Shown: positions 25,901 through 33,935 of the stretch, one piece after another
Layout of the letters: every line of letters starts with the position of its first letter
How positions within the stretch are numbered: the stretch's first letter is position 1
Assembly: GCF_006782915.1 (NCBI RefSeq)
Contig: NZ_VCNP01000055.1
Span: 124,001 to 188,000, forward strand
Direction: 5' to 3'
DNA length: 64,000 nucleotides
Origin: Streptomyces calvus
GTDB lineage: Bacteria; Actinomycetota; Actinomycetes; Streptomycetales; Streptomycetaceae
Notes under the pieces: generated by a model
The model's input: only the letters and a program-made list of their open reading frames with translations
Databases searched by the model: none
Told to the model about the DNA's origin: nothing
Program-made: the position numbers and the translations under genes

Positions 25901-26454
25901 TCCCGTGCGTCTCCAAGGACGACGACCTGATCGTCCTGGACGAGCAGGGCAACGAGCGCACCCGGTTCACCTTCCCGCGCCAGCGCCGCGGCCGCCGCCT
26001 GTGCCTGGCCGACTTCTTCCGCCCGGAGGAGTCCGGCGAGACCGACGTCGTCGGCCTCCAGGTCGTCACCGTCGGCTCCCGCATCGGCGAGGAGACCGCC
26101 CGGATGTTCGAGGCCAACGCCTACCGCGACTACCTGGAGCTGCACGGCCTGTCCGTGCAGCTGGCCGAGGCCCTCGCGGAGTACTGGCACGCGCGGGTGC
26201 GCTCGGAACTCGGCTTCGCCGGGGAGGACCCGGCCGCGATGGAGGACATGTTCGCCCTGAAGTACCGGGGCGCCCGCTTCTCCCTCGGCTACGGTGCCTG
26301 CCCCGACCTGGAGGACCGCGCCAAGATCGCCGACCTGCTCCGGCCGGAGCGCATCGGCGTGCACCTGTCCGAGGAGTTCCAGCTGCACCCGGAGCAGTCC
26401 ACGGACGCCATCGTGATCCACCACCCGGAGGCGAAGTACTTCAACGCCCGCTGA
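22942..26454 (+). CDS. metH: cobalamin-dependent methionine synthase
   Basis: This 1170-residue enzyme methylates homocysteine to methionine using 5-methyltetrahydrofolate and cobalamin. Domains follow in order. The homocysteine domain (about 10-330) has zinc ligands C238 (GLNCATGP) and C304/C305 (GGCCGTTPE). The pterin domain opens at IGERTNANGSKKF. A helical cap and cobalamin domain follow, with D746-x-H748-x-x-G751 (RGDVHDIGKN) as the lower-axial His motif. The activation (AdoMet) domain near the end contains RFSLGYGACPDLEDR. The ATG at 22942 has GAGGGAG upstream; a longer open frame has no family match. It is divergent from gylR. I see no cobalamin or SAH riboswitch in its leader. Confidence 0.97.
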   Translation: MASLPLTPSADSRTRVSALREALATRVVVADGAMGTMLQAQDPTLEDFENLEGCNEILNLTRPDIVRSVHSEYFAAGVDCVETNTFGANLTALGEYDIAERVTELSEAGARIARETADEFAARDGRPRWVLGSMGPGTKLPTLGHTTFAAIRDAYQQNAEGLLAGGADALLVETTQDLLQTKASVIAARRAMEIAGFEVPLIVSVTVETTGTMLLGSEIGAALTALEPLGIDMIGLNCATGPAEMSEHLRYLARHSRVRLSCMPNAGLPELTKDGARYPLSPAELADAQETFVQDYGLSLVGGCCGTTPEHLRRLVERVRPLSPAERDPRPEPGAASLYQSVPFRQDTSYLAIGERTNANGSKKFREAMLEGRWDNCVEMAREQIREGAHMLDLCVDYVGRDGVADMEELAGRFATASTLPIVLDSTEVDVIRAGLEKLGGRAVINSVNYEDGDGPESRFAKVTQLAREHGAALIALTIDEEGQARTAEKKVEIAERLIADLTGNWGIREEDILVDCLTFTICTGQEESRKDGIATIEGIRELKRRHPKVQTTLGLSNISFGLNPAARILLNSVFLDECVKAGLDSAIVHASKILPIARFSEEEVTTALDLIHDRRREGYDPLQKLMQLFEGATAKSLKAGKAEELAALPLEERLKRRIIDGERNGLEADLDEALRERPALDIVNDTLLDGMKVVGELFGSGQMQLPFVLQSAEVMKTAVAHLEPHMEKTDEAGKGTIVLATVRGDVHDIGKNLVDIILSNNGYNVVNLGIKQPVSAILDAAAEHRADVIGMSGLLVKSTVIMKENLEELNSRGLAADYPVILGGAALTRAYVEQDLHEIYQGEVRYARDAFEGLRLMDALIGIKRGVPGAQLPELRQRRVRATAVEVEERPEAGHVRSDIATDNPVPEPPFWGTRVIKGIQLKEYASWLDEGALFKGQWGLKQARTGEGPTYEELVETDGRPRLRGLLDRLQTENLLEAAVVYGYFPCVSKDDDLIVLDEQGNERTRFTFPRQRRGRRLCLADFFRPEESGETDVVGLQVVTVGSRIGEETARMFEANAYRDYLELHGLSVQLAEALAEYWHARVRSELGFAGEDPAAMEDMFALKYRGARFSLGYGACPDLEDRAKIADLLRPERIGVHLSEEFQLHPEQSTDAIVIHHPEAKYFNAR

Positions 26455-26508
26455 GGCCCGGGCGCGCCGCCGCACCGGTCACACCAGGCATTCGCGTCCC
26501 GTACGTCG

Positions 26509-26514
26509 TACACT
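26509..26514 (+). promoter_or_regulatory. candidate -10 box (TACACT) for the HAD gene
   Basis: TACACT lies 69 nt before the HAD start, in a short AT-richer patch just upstream of the hairpin at 26530. No convincing -35 is visible. Confidence 0.3.
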
Positions 26515-26529
26515 GGTCGGTCCACTGCA

Positions 26530-26556
26530 GGCCGGTTCCCCTCGTGGGAACCGGCC
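26530..26556 (+). terminator. hairpin between metH and HAD gene
   Basis: A perfect 11-bp stem (26530-26540 with 26546-26556) with loop CTCGT ends 12 nt before the HAD ribosome-binding site. It may terminate metH transcripts or act as a leader hairpin of the HAD mRNA. Confidence 0.6.
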
Positions 26557-26582
26557 TGATCGTCCCTGAAGGAGGTACGTGG

Positions 26583-27284
26583 ATGACCAGTACGGTCCCC
26601 GCGCTCGGAATCCGTACGGGGGAAGGCTCGGCCCTGCAGGCCGTGCTCCTCGACATGGACGGCACCCTGGTGGACACCGAGGGCTTCTGGTGGGACGTCG
26701 AGGTGGAGGTCTTCGCCTCCCTCGGCCACACCCTCGACGACTCCTGGCGCCATGTCGTGGTCGGCGGCCCCATGACCCGCAGCGCGGGGTTCCTCATCGA
26801 GGCGACCGGGGCCGACATCGGCCTCGCCGAACTGACGGTGCTGCTCAACGACGGTTTCGAGGCCCGTATCGACCACGCCCTGCCGCTGATGCCGGGCGCC
26901 GCGCGGCTGCTCGCCGAACTGTCCGAGCACGAGATCCCCACGGCACTGGTCTCCGCCTCCCACCGGCGCATCATCGACCGGGTGCTCACCACCCTGGGCC
27001 CGCAGCACTTCGCGCTGTCGGTCGCCGGCGACGAGGTGCCGCGCACCAAGCCGCACCCCGACCCGTATCTCGCGGCCGCCGCCGGGCTCGGTGTGGACCC
27101 CGTGCGGTGCGCCGTCGTGGAGGACACCGTGACCGGTGTCACCGCCGCCGAGGCCGCGGGCTGCCAGGTCGTCGCGGTGCCGTCGGTGGGTCCGATCACC
27201 CCGGCCGCCCGGCGCACGGTCGTGTCCTCACTGGAAGACGTGGACCTGTCATTCCTGCACGGTCTGATGACGGAAATGCGCTAG
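26583..27284 (+). CDS. HAD-IA family phosphatase
   Basis: This 233-residue HAD hydrolase has motif I LLDMDGTLVD (nucleophile D24, acid/base D26), a helical cap domain (about 35-105), motif II in TALVSASH, motif III in RTKPHPDPY and motif IV in CAVVEDTVTGVTAAEAAG. It resembles beta-phosphoglucomutase-type and phosphoglycolate-phosphatase-type enzymes. GAAGGAGG lies 8 nt before the ATG. It is 128 nt downstream of metH and separated by a hairpin, so it may have its own transcript. The substrate is a small phosphate ester of unknown identity. Confidence 0.9.
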   Translation: MTSTVPALGIRTGEGSALQAVLLDMDGTLVDTEGFWWDVEVEVFASLGHTLDDSWRHVVVGGPMTRSAGFLIEATGADIGLAELTVLLNDGFEARIDHALPLMPGAARLLAELSEHEIPTALVSASHRRIIDRVLTTLGPQHFALSVAGDEVPRTKPHPDPYLAAAAGLGVDPVRCAVVEDTVTGVTAAEAAGCQVVAVPSVGPITPAARRTVVSSLEDVDLSFLHGLMTEMR

Positions 27285-27725
27285 ACGTTCACCCAGCGTG
27301 CAGTCGTGTTACCGGCGGAATTCAGGCCGTTCGGAGCGGTCGGCGGGCCCCGGGTTCCGAAAGAATTCGATCCGTTCCGGTCGGCTGAATTCCTGCCCCT
27401 GCAGGCCTTTTCACTTGTGATGTTCGCCACACGACAGAGGGTCGACAACGATGTCCACCTGTGCAGTCCGTCCCGTTTCGGTGGCTCTCCGTACGCCCTT
27501 GTGTCCCGATTGGTAGGAAGGTGCACCAATCCTTCCCGGCGCACCTTCGTCGATCCGTTCACACCCGGTTTCACTGCGTGATGAGCCCTCAACTCCGGGC
27601 GCCGCGAACCCCGCTGCGGGCGCGGACTAATGTCGTCGCGAGAACCTCGCCCCCATCCCGTGATCCGCTGCAACAACCCCTGCGTGCCGGATACACGGAG
27701 TCGACAGTCCTGGAGAAACTCGAGC
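27285..27725 (+). other. 441-nt gene-free leader with inverted repeats
   Basis: No credible gene lies here. Two inverted repeats are visible. GGAATTCAG (27317-27325) pairs with CTGAATTCC (27385-27393) around a 59-nt loop that itself contains the near-duplicates CCGTTCGG and CCGTTCCGG. GAAGGTGC (27517-27524) pairs with GCACCTTC (27541-27548). TAATGT at 27628-27633 is a -10 candidate for the solute-binding lipoprotein gene. The stretch is more AT-rich than its neighbours, as expected of a regulatory region. Confidence 0.5.
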
Positions 27726-29333
27726 ATGAACCGCAAGACTTTGGTGCTGGCGGCCGCGATGGGCCTGCTCGCGCCGGTGCTCGCCGCCTGCGGCGACACC
27801 GAGGGCGGGAGCGGCGACGGCGATGCGATCGTCGTGGGCACCACGGACCGGTTCACCGCATCGGAGGAAGAGGGCCTCGCGCCCCTCGACCCGGCCTTCG
27901 CCTACGACGTCGGTACCTGGAACATCCTGCGCCAGACCGTGCAGACCCTGATGGTCCAGCCCCGAGGCGACGGCGAACCCGTCCCCGATGCCGCCGAGAC
28001 CTGCGGGTTCACCGACGCCGGCAACGAGCGCTTCAGCTGCACCCTGCGCGACGGCCTGAAGTTCGCGAACGGTGACGCGATCACCGCAGCCGACGTGAAG
28101 TACTCCATCGACCGGGCCCGCGCCATCAAGGCCGACAGCGGTGTGTTCGCCCTGCTGTCCACCATCGACACCGTCGAGACGCAGGGCGACCGCGAGGTGA
28201 TCTTCCACCTCAAGACGGCCGACGCCACCTTCCCGTACAAGCTGTCCACCCCGGTCGCGGGAATCGTCAACCCGGACGACTACGCCAAGGACAAGCTGCG
28301 CGAGGGCTTCGAGGTGGACGGCTCCGGCCCGTACGTCCTCGAGGGCAAGGTCGAGAACAACGAGCTCGTCCGCGCCGTGTTCACCAAGAACCCGTCCTAC
28401 AAGGGCGCGTTGAAGATGAACAACGAAAAGGTCGAGATGGTCTCCTTCGAGAGCGCCGACGCCATGGGCGACGCGCTGGAGAAGGCCGAGATCGACGTGA
28501 TGACCCGCACCATGTCGCCGGAACAGGTGCGTGAGCTCGGCAACGCCACCGACAGCGAGATCGAGCTGGTCGAGTCGCCCGGCCTGGAGATCCGCTACCT
28601 GGCCTTCAACACCGAGGCCGAGACGGTGAAGGACAAGGCCGTCCGCCAGGCGATGGCCCAGGTCGTCAACCGCAGCGAGCTGGTCGGCAAGGTCTACGGC
28701 TCCCAGGCCGAGCCGCTGTACTCGCTGGTCCCCGCCGGCATCACCGGCCACTCCAACGCGTTCTTCAACAAGTACGGCGACCCGAACACCGCCAAGGCCC
28801 GCGACCTGCTCGAAGAGGCCGGCGTCAGCACCCCGGTGAAGCTGACGCTGCACTACACGACCGACCACTACGGTCCCGCCACCAAGGCGGAGTTCGAGCA
28901 GCTGAGCAAGCAGCTCAACAACAGCGGCCTGTTCGAGACCGACATCGAGGGCACCCCCTGGTCCACGTTCCGCCCCGCCGGCCAGAAGGGCAAGTACGAC
29001 GTCTACGGCATGGGCTGGTTCCCCGACTACCCGGACGCCGACGGCTTCCTCGCGCCCTTCCTGGACGAGGACAACTTCCTCAACTCGCCGTACGCGAACA
29101 CCGAGATCCGCAACGACCTGATCCCCGAGTCGCGCCGCCAGGCCGACCGGCTGTCCGCCTCCGACAGCCTGACGGAGATCCAGGACATCGTCGCCGCGGA
29201 CGTCCCGGTGCTGCCGCTGTGGCAGGGCAAGCAGTACGTCGCCGCCCGCGACGACATCACCGGCACCGCCTACACGCTCAACTCCTCGTCGGCGCTCCAG
29301 CTGTGGGAGCTCGGCCGCGGCGTCAGCGGCTGA
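27726..29333 (+). CDS. ABC transporter solute-binding lipoprotein (peptide/SBP family 5)
   Basis: This 535-residue secreted lipoprotein has a signal peptide ending in the lipobox VLAAC (lipidated C22), then a family-5 extracellular solute-binding domain of the OppA/DppA type. Typical segments are CTLRDGLKFANGDAITAADVKYSIDRA near residue 110, VRQAMAQVVNRSELV, DPNTAKARDLLEEAG and GWFPDYPDADGFLAPF. ATG 27726 has GGAGAA upstream. No permease or ATPase genes lie beside it, so it is an orphan binding protein that must work with a transporter encoded elsewhere or act as a sensor. Oligopeptides are the most likely ligands. Confidence 0.9.
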   Translation: MNRKTLVLAAAMGLLAPVLAACGDTEGGSGDGDAIVVGTTDRFTASEEEGLAPLDPAFAYDVGTWNILRQTVQTLMVQPRGDGEPVPDAAETCGFTDAGNERFSCTLRDGLKFANGDAITAADVKYSIDRARAIKADSGVFALLSTIDTVETQGDREVIFHLKTADATFPYKLSTPVAGIVNPDDYAKDKLREGFEVDGSGPYVLEGKVENNELVRAVFTKNPSYKGALKMNNEKVEMVSFESADAMGDALEKAEIDVMTRTMSPEQVRELGNATDSEIELVESPGLEIRYLAFNTEAETVKDKAVRQAMAQVVNRSELVGKVYGSQAEPLYSLVPAGITGHSNAFFNKYGDPNTAKARDLLEEAGVSTPVKLTLHYTTDHYGPATKAEFEQLSKQLNNSGLFETDIEGTPWSTFRPAGQKGKYDVYGMGWFPDYPDADGFLAPFLDEDNFLNSPYANTEIRNDLIPESRRQADRLSASDSLTEIQDIVAADVPVLPLWQGKQYVAARDDITGTAYTLNSSSALQLWELGRGVSG

Positions 29334-29361
29334 CGCACCAGGAACGGCGAAGCCGTCCGTG

Positions 29362-29403
29362 CGCCGAGGGCGCCCTCCCGCTGGGGAGGGCGCCCTCGGC
29401 GCT
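29362..29403. terminator. 19-bp bidirectional terminator
   Basis: A perfect 19-bp stem (29362-29380 with 29385-29403) with a GCTG tetraloop separates the convergent SBP and response-regulator genes. Confidence 0.92.
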
Positions 29404-29420
29404 TCACCGCACAGGGTGCG

Positions 29421-30092
29421 CTACTGCGCGCCGGGACGCACCAGCCCGCTCTCGTAGGCGTACACCGCCGCCTGCACCCGGTCGCGCAGTCCCAGCTTGG
29501 TCAGGACGTGACCGACGTGCGTCTTCACCGTTGTCTCGCTGACGAACAGGTCGGCGGCGATCTCCGCGTTGGACAGCCCGCGCGCCACCAGCTTCAGCAC
29601 CTCGACCTCACGCTCCGTCAGCGTGTGCAGGGTGTCCGGCACCGGCTCGTCACCGGACGGCAGATGCGTGGCGTACTTGTCCAGCAACCGGCGGGTGATG
29701 CTCGGCGCGAGCATGGCCTCCCCGGCGGCCACCACGCGGATCGCCTGCACCAGCTCGTTGGCCGGGGCGTCCTTCAGCAGGAAGCCGCTGGCGCCCGCGC
29801 GCAGCGCCTCCACCACGTACTCGTCGAGATCGAACGTCGTCAGCACCAGCACCTTCGCCGGCCCGTCCCGCTCGGGCCCGGTGATCTGCCGGGTCGCCTC
29901 CACCCCGTCCATCCGCGGCATGCGGATGTCCATCAGCACCACGTCGGGCTGCAGCGCCCGCACCTGGTCCAGGGCCTGGAGGCCGTCTCCGGCCTCGCCG
30001 ACGACCGCGAGGTCCTGCTCGGCCTCCAGGATCATCCGGAAGCCGGTACGCAGCAGCGGCTGGTCGTCGACCAGTAGGACGCGGATGGCCAC
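29421..30092 (-). CDS. orphan NarL/LuxR-type response regulator
   Basis: This 223-residue protein has an N-terminal receiver domain with the acidic pair D9/D10, phosphoacceptor D55 (VVLMDIRMPRMDG) and the conserved Lys in GFLLKDAPANE. Its C-terminal LuxR helix-turn-helix (about 150-212) contains LTEREVEVLKLVARGLSNAEIA and SETTVKTHVGHVLTKLGL. All phosphorylation residues are intact, but no histidine kinase gene lies on either side. It begins 14 nt downstream of the Fe-S nuclease gene on the same strand, so the two are probably co-transcribed. Targets are unknown. Confidence 0.9.
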   Translation of the reverse strand: MAIRVLLVDDQPLLRTGFRMILEAEQDLAVVGEAGDGLQALDQVRALQPDVVLMDIRMPRMDGVEATRQITGPERDGPAKVLVLTTFDLDEYVVEALRAGASGFLLKDAPANELVQAIRVVAAGEAMLAPSITRRLLDKYATHLPSGDEPVPDTLHTLTEREVEVLKLVARGLSNAEIAADLFVSETTVKTHVGHVLTKLGLRDRVQAAVYAYESGLVRPGAQ

Positions 30093-30106
30093 GTAAGTCT
30101 CCTTCG

Positions 30107-31054
30107 CTAGTCCGGCCCCATTCTGCCCTGTTGGGCCGGGTCGGACTCAGCCGCCCTCACCGGCAGCAGCGGGTACGGCGGAGGAGTGCCGCCGAACTCC
30201 GGACAGTGCGCCCGGTGGTCGCACCAGCCGCACAGCTTCGTGGGCCGCGGCCGCCACTCGCCCGTCTCGGTCGCCCGCCGGATCGCGTCCCACAGCGCCA
30301 GCAGCTTGCGCTCCACCCGCTCCAGGTCGGCGAGCACCGGATCGTAGGTCAGCACGTCACCGCTGCCGAGGTACACGAGCTGGAGGCGGCGCGGGACGAC
30401 GTTCTTCAGCCGCCACACCACCAGGGCGTAGAACTTCATCTGGAACAGCGCGCCCTCGGCGTACTCCGGCCGGGGCGCCTTGCCCGTCTTGTAGTCGACG
30501 ATCCGCACCTCGCCGGTGGGCGCCACGTCCAAGCGGTCGATGATGCCGCGCAGTCTCAGCCCGGAGTCCAGCTCAGCCTCGACGAACAGCTCCCGCTCGG
30601 CGGGTTCGAGTCGGCTCGGGTCCTCGAGCGTGAACCAGCGCTCGACCAGCGCCTCCGCCTCCGCCAGCCAGCGCGCGAGCCGCTCGCCCTCCGGGTCGTC
30701 GGCGAAAAGCTCCGCGACCTCCGGGCGGGACTCGCGCAGCCGGTCCCACTGCCCCGGGATCAACGCCTTGGCCCGCGGCGCGGTGCGCTCGGCCGCCGGG
30801 GCGTCGAACAGGCGCTCCAGCACGGCGTGCACCAGGGTGCCCCGGGTCGCCGCCTCGCTCGGCTTCTCCGGCAGCCGGTCGATGACCCGGAACCGGTACA
30901 GCAGGGGGCACTGCATGAAGTCACCGGCACGCGAGGGGGACAGCGAGGCGGGCGGCAGGGCGGTGGGCGCGGTCACCACGGCCGTCTCCGCCGCCGCTTC
31001 CGCCGGGACCGCGCTGCTGCCGGGCGGCGCCGCGCCCTCGGTGCTCGTCTCCAT
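30107..31054 (-). CDS. RecB/Cas4-like PD-(D/E)XK nuclease with Fe-S cluster cysteines
   Basis: This 315-residue nuclease of the RecB family has a complete catalytic set: H76 (GTLVHAVLE), D173 (GIIDRLD), D187 and K189 (IVDYKTGK), and the Q205/Y209 QxxxY pair. Four cysteines are arranged as in Cas4 and AddB: C49 near the N terminus, then C275, C278 and C284 (CGWCDHRAHC). A [4Fe-4S] cluster clamping the nuclease domain is therefore expected. No helicase domain is fused and no cas genes are nearby. The ATG at 31054 follows a TAAGGT hexamer by 8 nt with little ribosome-site signal. It probably acts in DNA repair. It is divergent from the site-2 protease. Confidence 0.88.
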   Translation of the reverse strand: METSTEGAAPPGSSAVPAEAAAETAVVTAPTALPPASLSPSRAGDFMQCPLLYRFRVIDRLPEKPSEAATRGTLVHAVLERLFDAPAAERTAPRAKALIPGQWDRLRESRPEVAELFADDPEGERLARWLAEAEALVERWFTLEDPSRLEPAERELFVEAELDSGLRLRGIIDRLDVAPTGEVRIVDYKTGKAPRPEYAEGALFQMKFYALVVWRLKNVVPRRLQLVYLGSGDVLTYDPVLADLERVERKLLALWDAIRRATETGEWRPRPTKLCGWCDHRAHCPEFGGTPPPYPLLPVRAAESDPAQQGRMGPD

Positions 31055-31234
31055 GACCCAAGACCTTACGGCCCGGCACCGACAGTGTGTGTCCGGCGGG
31101 GGAGACGGGGGAGAAGGGGAAGGAGGCGCCGGGACGGGGGTGCCGGGGCGGAACGGGCGACGAACGCCGCATACCATCGACCCGAGACCTTCCGTCCGGC
31201 AGGCACGGGAGACGCAGCGATCGAGGGGACACCG

Positions 31235-32887
31235 GTGGACGTAAGCGGCGGGCGCGGGCAGCCGCGGTCCGGCAACGACGAGTCGGCCGAGCACTCGGGA
31301 CCCCGGGTCCCGGCCTCCGACGACGCCGGCGCGCACCCCACGGCCGCGTCCGATCCCACGCCCCACGCGCCCGGGACGCCCCCGCGCTCCGACGCCCCGT
31401 CGGACACCTCCCCGGCCACCCCTGCCACCGCGCAGGACCACCGGGCCCCGGAGACCGGACCGTCCGGCGACACGCCTTCCGACGGACAGCAGGGCCGGCC
31501 CGCTGAGCCGGACGCGGCCGCCGCCGAAACCCCGTCCGAGCCGCGGCCGGCCCCGCCCGCCGAGGACACCGGCCACCAGACCGTCCCGCCGCCCGCCGGG
31601 CCCCCGCAGAACGCCGAGGACGACCACCGCCGTACGGCCGGGACCGGGCGGGGCGCCGCGGACGGCCAGGCGGCCGACCGGCCGCACACCCCCTCCGGGT
31701 CCGGCCCGGGAGCGGGCCCGCAGCGGCCGCAGGAGCACCGGCGCGGCGGACTGCTGATGGGGCGGCCCTTCGGCGTGCCCGTCTACGTGGCGCCCAGCTG
31801 GTTCCTCGTCGCGATCCTCATCACCTGGGTGTTCGGCGGACAGATCGACCGGGTGCTGCCCGAGCTCGGCGCCGCCAGCTACCTGGTCTCCCTGTTCTTC
31901 GCGGTCGCCTTCTACGCCTCCGTGCTGGTCCACGAACTCGCCCACACCCTCGCCGCACTGCGCTTCAAACTCCCGGTGCGCCGCATCCAGCTCCAGTTCT
32001 TTGGCGGCGTCTCCGAGATCGAGAAGGAGGCCGAGACACCCGGGCGCGAGTTCGTGCTGGCCTTCGTCGGACCCCTGCTCTCCCTGGTGCTGTCCGGCCT
32101 GTTCTACCTCGCGCTGCTGGCCGTCGACCCCAGCAGCGTCCCCGGCGTCCTGCTGGCCGGCCTGATGATCTCCAACCTCATCGTGGCCGTCTTCAACCTC
32201 CTCCCGGGCCTGCCCCTCGACGGCGGCCGCATGCTCCGCGCCGTCGTCTGGGCGATCAGCGGCAAGCCGATGACCGGCACCGTCGCCGCCGCCTGGGTCG
32301 GCCGCGCCCTCGCCGTCTCCGTCCTGATCGGCCTGCCGCTGCTCACCCAGTCCGGTGCCCTCGGCTCCGACGCCGTCGACAACGTCGGCATGGACACCGT
32401 CCTGGACGCCCTGCTCGCCGCCATCCTCGCGGCGATCATCTGGACCGGCGCCGGCAACAGCCTGCGCATGGCCCGGCTGCGCGAACACCTCCCCGAGCTG
32501 CGCGCCCGCACGCTCACCCGCCGCGCGGTGCCCGTGGAGAACGACACCCCGCTCTCCGAGGCCCTGCGCCGGGCCAACGCCGCCGGCGCCCGCGCACTCG
32601 TCGTCGTCGACCCCGACGGCGTCCCCCTCTCCCTGGTCCGCGAGGCCGCCATCGTCGGCGTCCCCGAGCACCGCAGGCCCTGGGTCCCGGTCAGCGGACT
32701 CGCCCAGGACCTCACCGACGGCATGCGGGTCTCCGCCGAGCTCGCCGGGGAGGAACTCCTCGACGCCCTGCGCGCCACCCCGGCCACCGAGTACCTCGTG
32801 GTCGAGGAGACGGGCGAGATCTACGGCGTGCTGTCGGCGGCGGACGTGGAGCGGGCCTTCGTCAAGGCGATGGCACGTCCCTCCTGA
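31235..32887 (+). CDS. site-2 protease family membrane metalloprotease with CBS domains
   Basis: This 550-residue protein has a disordered Pro/Gly/Asp-rich cytosolic region (1 to about 170), a multi-pass S2P core, then a pair of CBS motifs (about 425-545). The zinc site is H233-E234-x-x-H237 (VHELAHT) on one helix and D329 in LLPGLPLDGGRML. The FGG in QLQFFGGVSEIEKEAETPG is also typical. Such proteases cleave transmembrane substrates inside the membrane, often anti-sigma factors. CBS domains usually bind adenine nucleotides. The GTG at 31235 is chosen for GAGGGG 6 nt upstream. The ~170-residue disordered extension is unusually long. trmI follows after 67 nt. Confidence 0.88.
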   Translation: MDVSGGRGQPRSGNDESAEHSGPRVPASDDAGAHPTAASDPTPHAPGTPPRSDAPSDTSPATPATAQDHRAPETGPSGDTPSDGQQGRPAEPDAAAAETPSEPRPAPPAEDTGHQTVPPPAGPPQNAEDDHRRTAGTGRGAADGQAADRPHTPSGSGPGAGPQRPQEHRRGGLLMGRPFGVPVYVAPSWFLVAILITWVFGGQIDRVLPELGAASYLVSLFFAVAFYASVLVHELAHTLAALRFKLPVRRIQLQFFGGVSEIEKEAETPGREFVLAFVGPLLSLVLSGLFYLALLAVDPSSVPGVLLAGLMISNLIVAVFNLLPGLPLDGGRMLRAVVWAISGKPMTGTVAAAWVGRALAVSVLIGLPLLTQSGALGSDAVDNVGMDTVLDALLAAILAAIIWTGAGNSLRMARLREHLPELRARTLTRRAVPVENDTPLSEALRRANAAGARALVVVDPDGVPLSLVREAAIVGVPEHRRPWVPVSGLAQDLTDGMRVSAELAGEELLDALRATPATEYLVVEETGEIYGVLSAADVERAFVKAMARPS

Positions 32888-32942
32888 CCGTCACGCGGCC
32901 GGCCCCGGCCGCCACGTGGTCGGCGGCCCCCGCCGGGACCGG

Positions 32943-32948
32943 TAGGCT
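32943..32948 (+). promoter_or_regulatory. candidate -10 box (TAGGCT) of trmI, leaderless
   Basis: TAGGCT ends 6 nt before the ATG at 32955; no Shine-Dalgarno sequence is present. The arrangement is the same as for mshC. Confidence 0.5.
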
Positions 32949-32954
32949 GGTCAC

Positions 32955-33857
32955 ATGTCCGAACCGACCGGTGCCGCCCGCAGGCGCGGGCCTTTCAAGG
33001 TCGGGGACCAGGTTCAGCTGACCGACCCCAAGGGCCGCCACTACACGTTCACGCTCGAGGCCGGGAAGAACTTCCACACCCACAAGGGTTCCTTCCCCCA
33101 CGACGAACTGATCGGCGCTCCCGAGGGCAGCGTTGTCCGCACCACCGGGAACGTCGCCTACCTCGCGCTGCGCCCCCTGCTCCCCGACTACGTCCTGTCC
33201 ATGCCCCGCGGGGCAGCCGTCGTCTACCCGAAGGACGCGGGGCAGATCCTCGCCTTCGCCGACATCTTCCCCGGCGCGCGCGTCGTGGAGGCCGGCGTCG
33301 GCTCCGGCTCGCTCAGCAGCTTCCTGCTGCGCGCCATCGGCGACCAGGGCATGCTGCACAGCTACGAGCGCCGCGAGGACTTCGCCGACATCGCCCGGCA
33401 GAACGTCGAGCGCTACTTCGGCGGCCCGCACCCCGCCTGGCAGCTCACCGTCGGCGACCTCCAGGACAACCTGTCCGACACCGACGTCGACCGCGTCATC
33501 CTCGACATGCTCGCCCCCTGGGAGTGCCTGGAGGCCGTCTCCAAGGCGCTCGTGCCCGGCGGCATCCTCTGCTGCTACGTCGCGACCACCACCCAGCTCG
33601 CCCGGACCGTCGAGTCCATCCGCGAGATCGGCTGCTTCAACGAGCCGACCGCCTGGGAGACGATGATCCGCAACTGGCACATCGAGGGCCTGGCCGTGCG
33701 CCCGGACCACCGGATGATCGGCCACACCGGCTTCCTCCTCACCGCCCGCCGCCTCGCCGACGGCGTCGAGCCGCCCATGCGCCGCCGCCGCCCCGCCAAG
33801 GGCGCCTACGGCGAGGACTACGCCGGCCCCAACGCCGACGGCGGCGCCGCCCGCTGA
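32955..33857 (+). CDS. trmI: tRNA (adenine-58-N1)-methyltransferase TrmI
   Basis: This 300-residue class I SAM methyltransferase makes m1A58 in the T-loop of tRNA. An N-terminal beta-barrel (VGDQVQLTDPKGRHYTFTLE) leads to the family-specific HTHKGSFPHDELIGAPEGS. The SAM-binding motif is VVEAGVGSGSLSSFLLRA, and the catalytic-side motif is VILDMLAPWE. The upstream position relative to arc/mpa is conserved in actinobacteria, although here a secreted protein and a ferredoxin gene lie between. It is followed by a strong terminator. Confidence 0.93.
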   Translation: MSEPTGAARRRGPFKVGDQVQLTDPKGRHYTFTLEAGKNFHTHKGSFPHDELIGAPEGSVVRTTGNVAYLALRPLLPDYVLSMPRGAAVVYPKDAGQILAFADIFPGARVVEAGVGSGSLSSFLLRAIGDQGMLHSYERREDFADIARQNVERYFGGPHPAWQLTVGDLQDNLSDTDVDRVILDMLAPWECLEAVSKALVPGGILCCYVATTTQLARTVESIREIGCFNEPTAWETMIRNWHIEGLAVRPDHRMIGHTGFLLTARRLADGVEPPMRRRRPAKGAYGEDYAGPNADGGAAR

Positions 33858-33884
33858 CGCGGCCCGCCACCCGGACAACGCACC

Positions 33885-33935
33885 GGCGCCGTGGCGCAGT
33901 TCCCGGCAACCGCCCCGGAACTGCGCCACGGCGCC
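33885..33935 (+). terminator. 19-bp hairpin after trmI
   Basis: A perfect 19-bp stem (33885-33903 with 33917-33935) with a 13-nt loop, 27 nt past the trmI stop. Confidence 0.9.

Noticed and set aside
22645..26475. Very long minus-strand open frame across metH
   Set aside because: Only its last 254 codons (gylR) are a real gene. The rest is the antisense shadow of metH.
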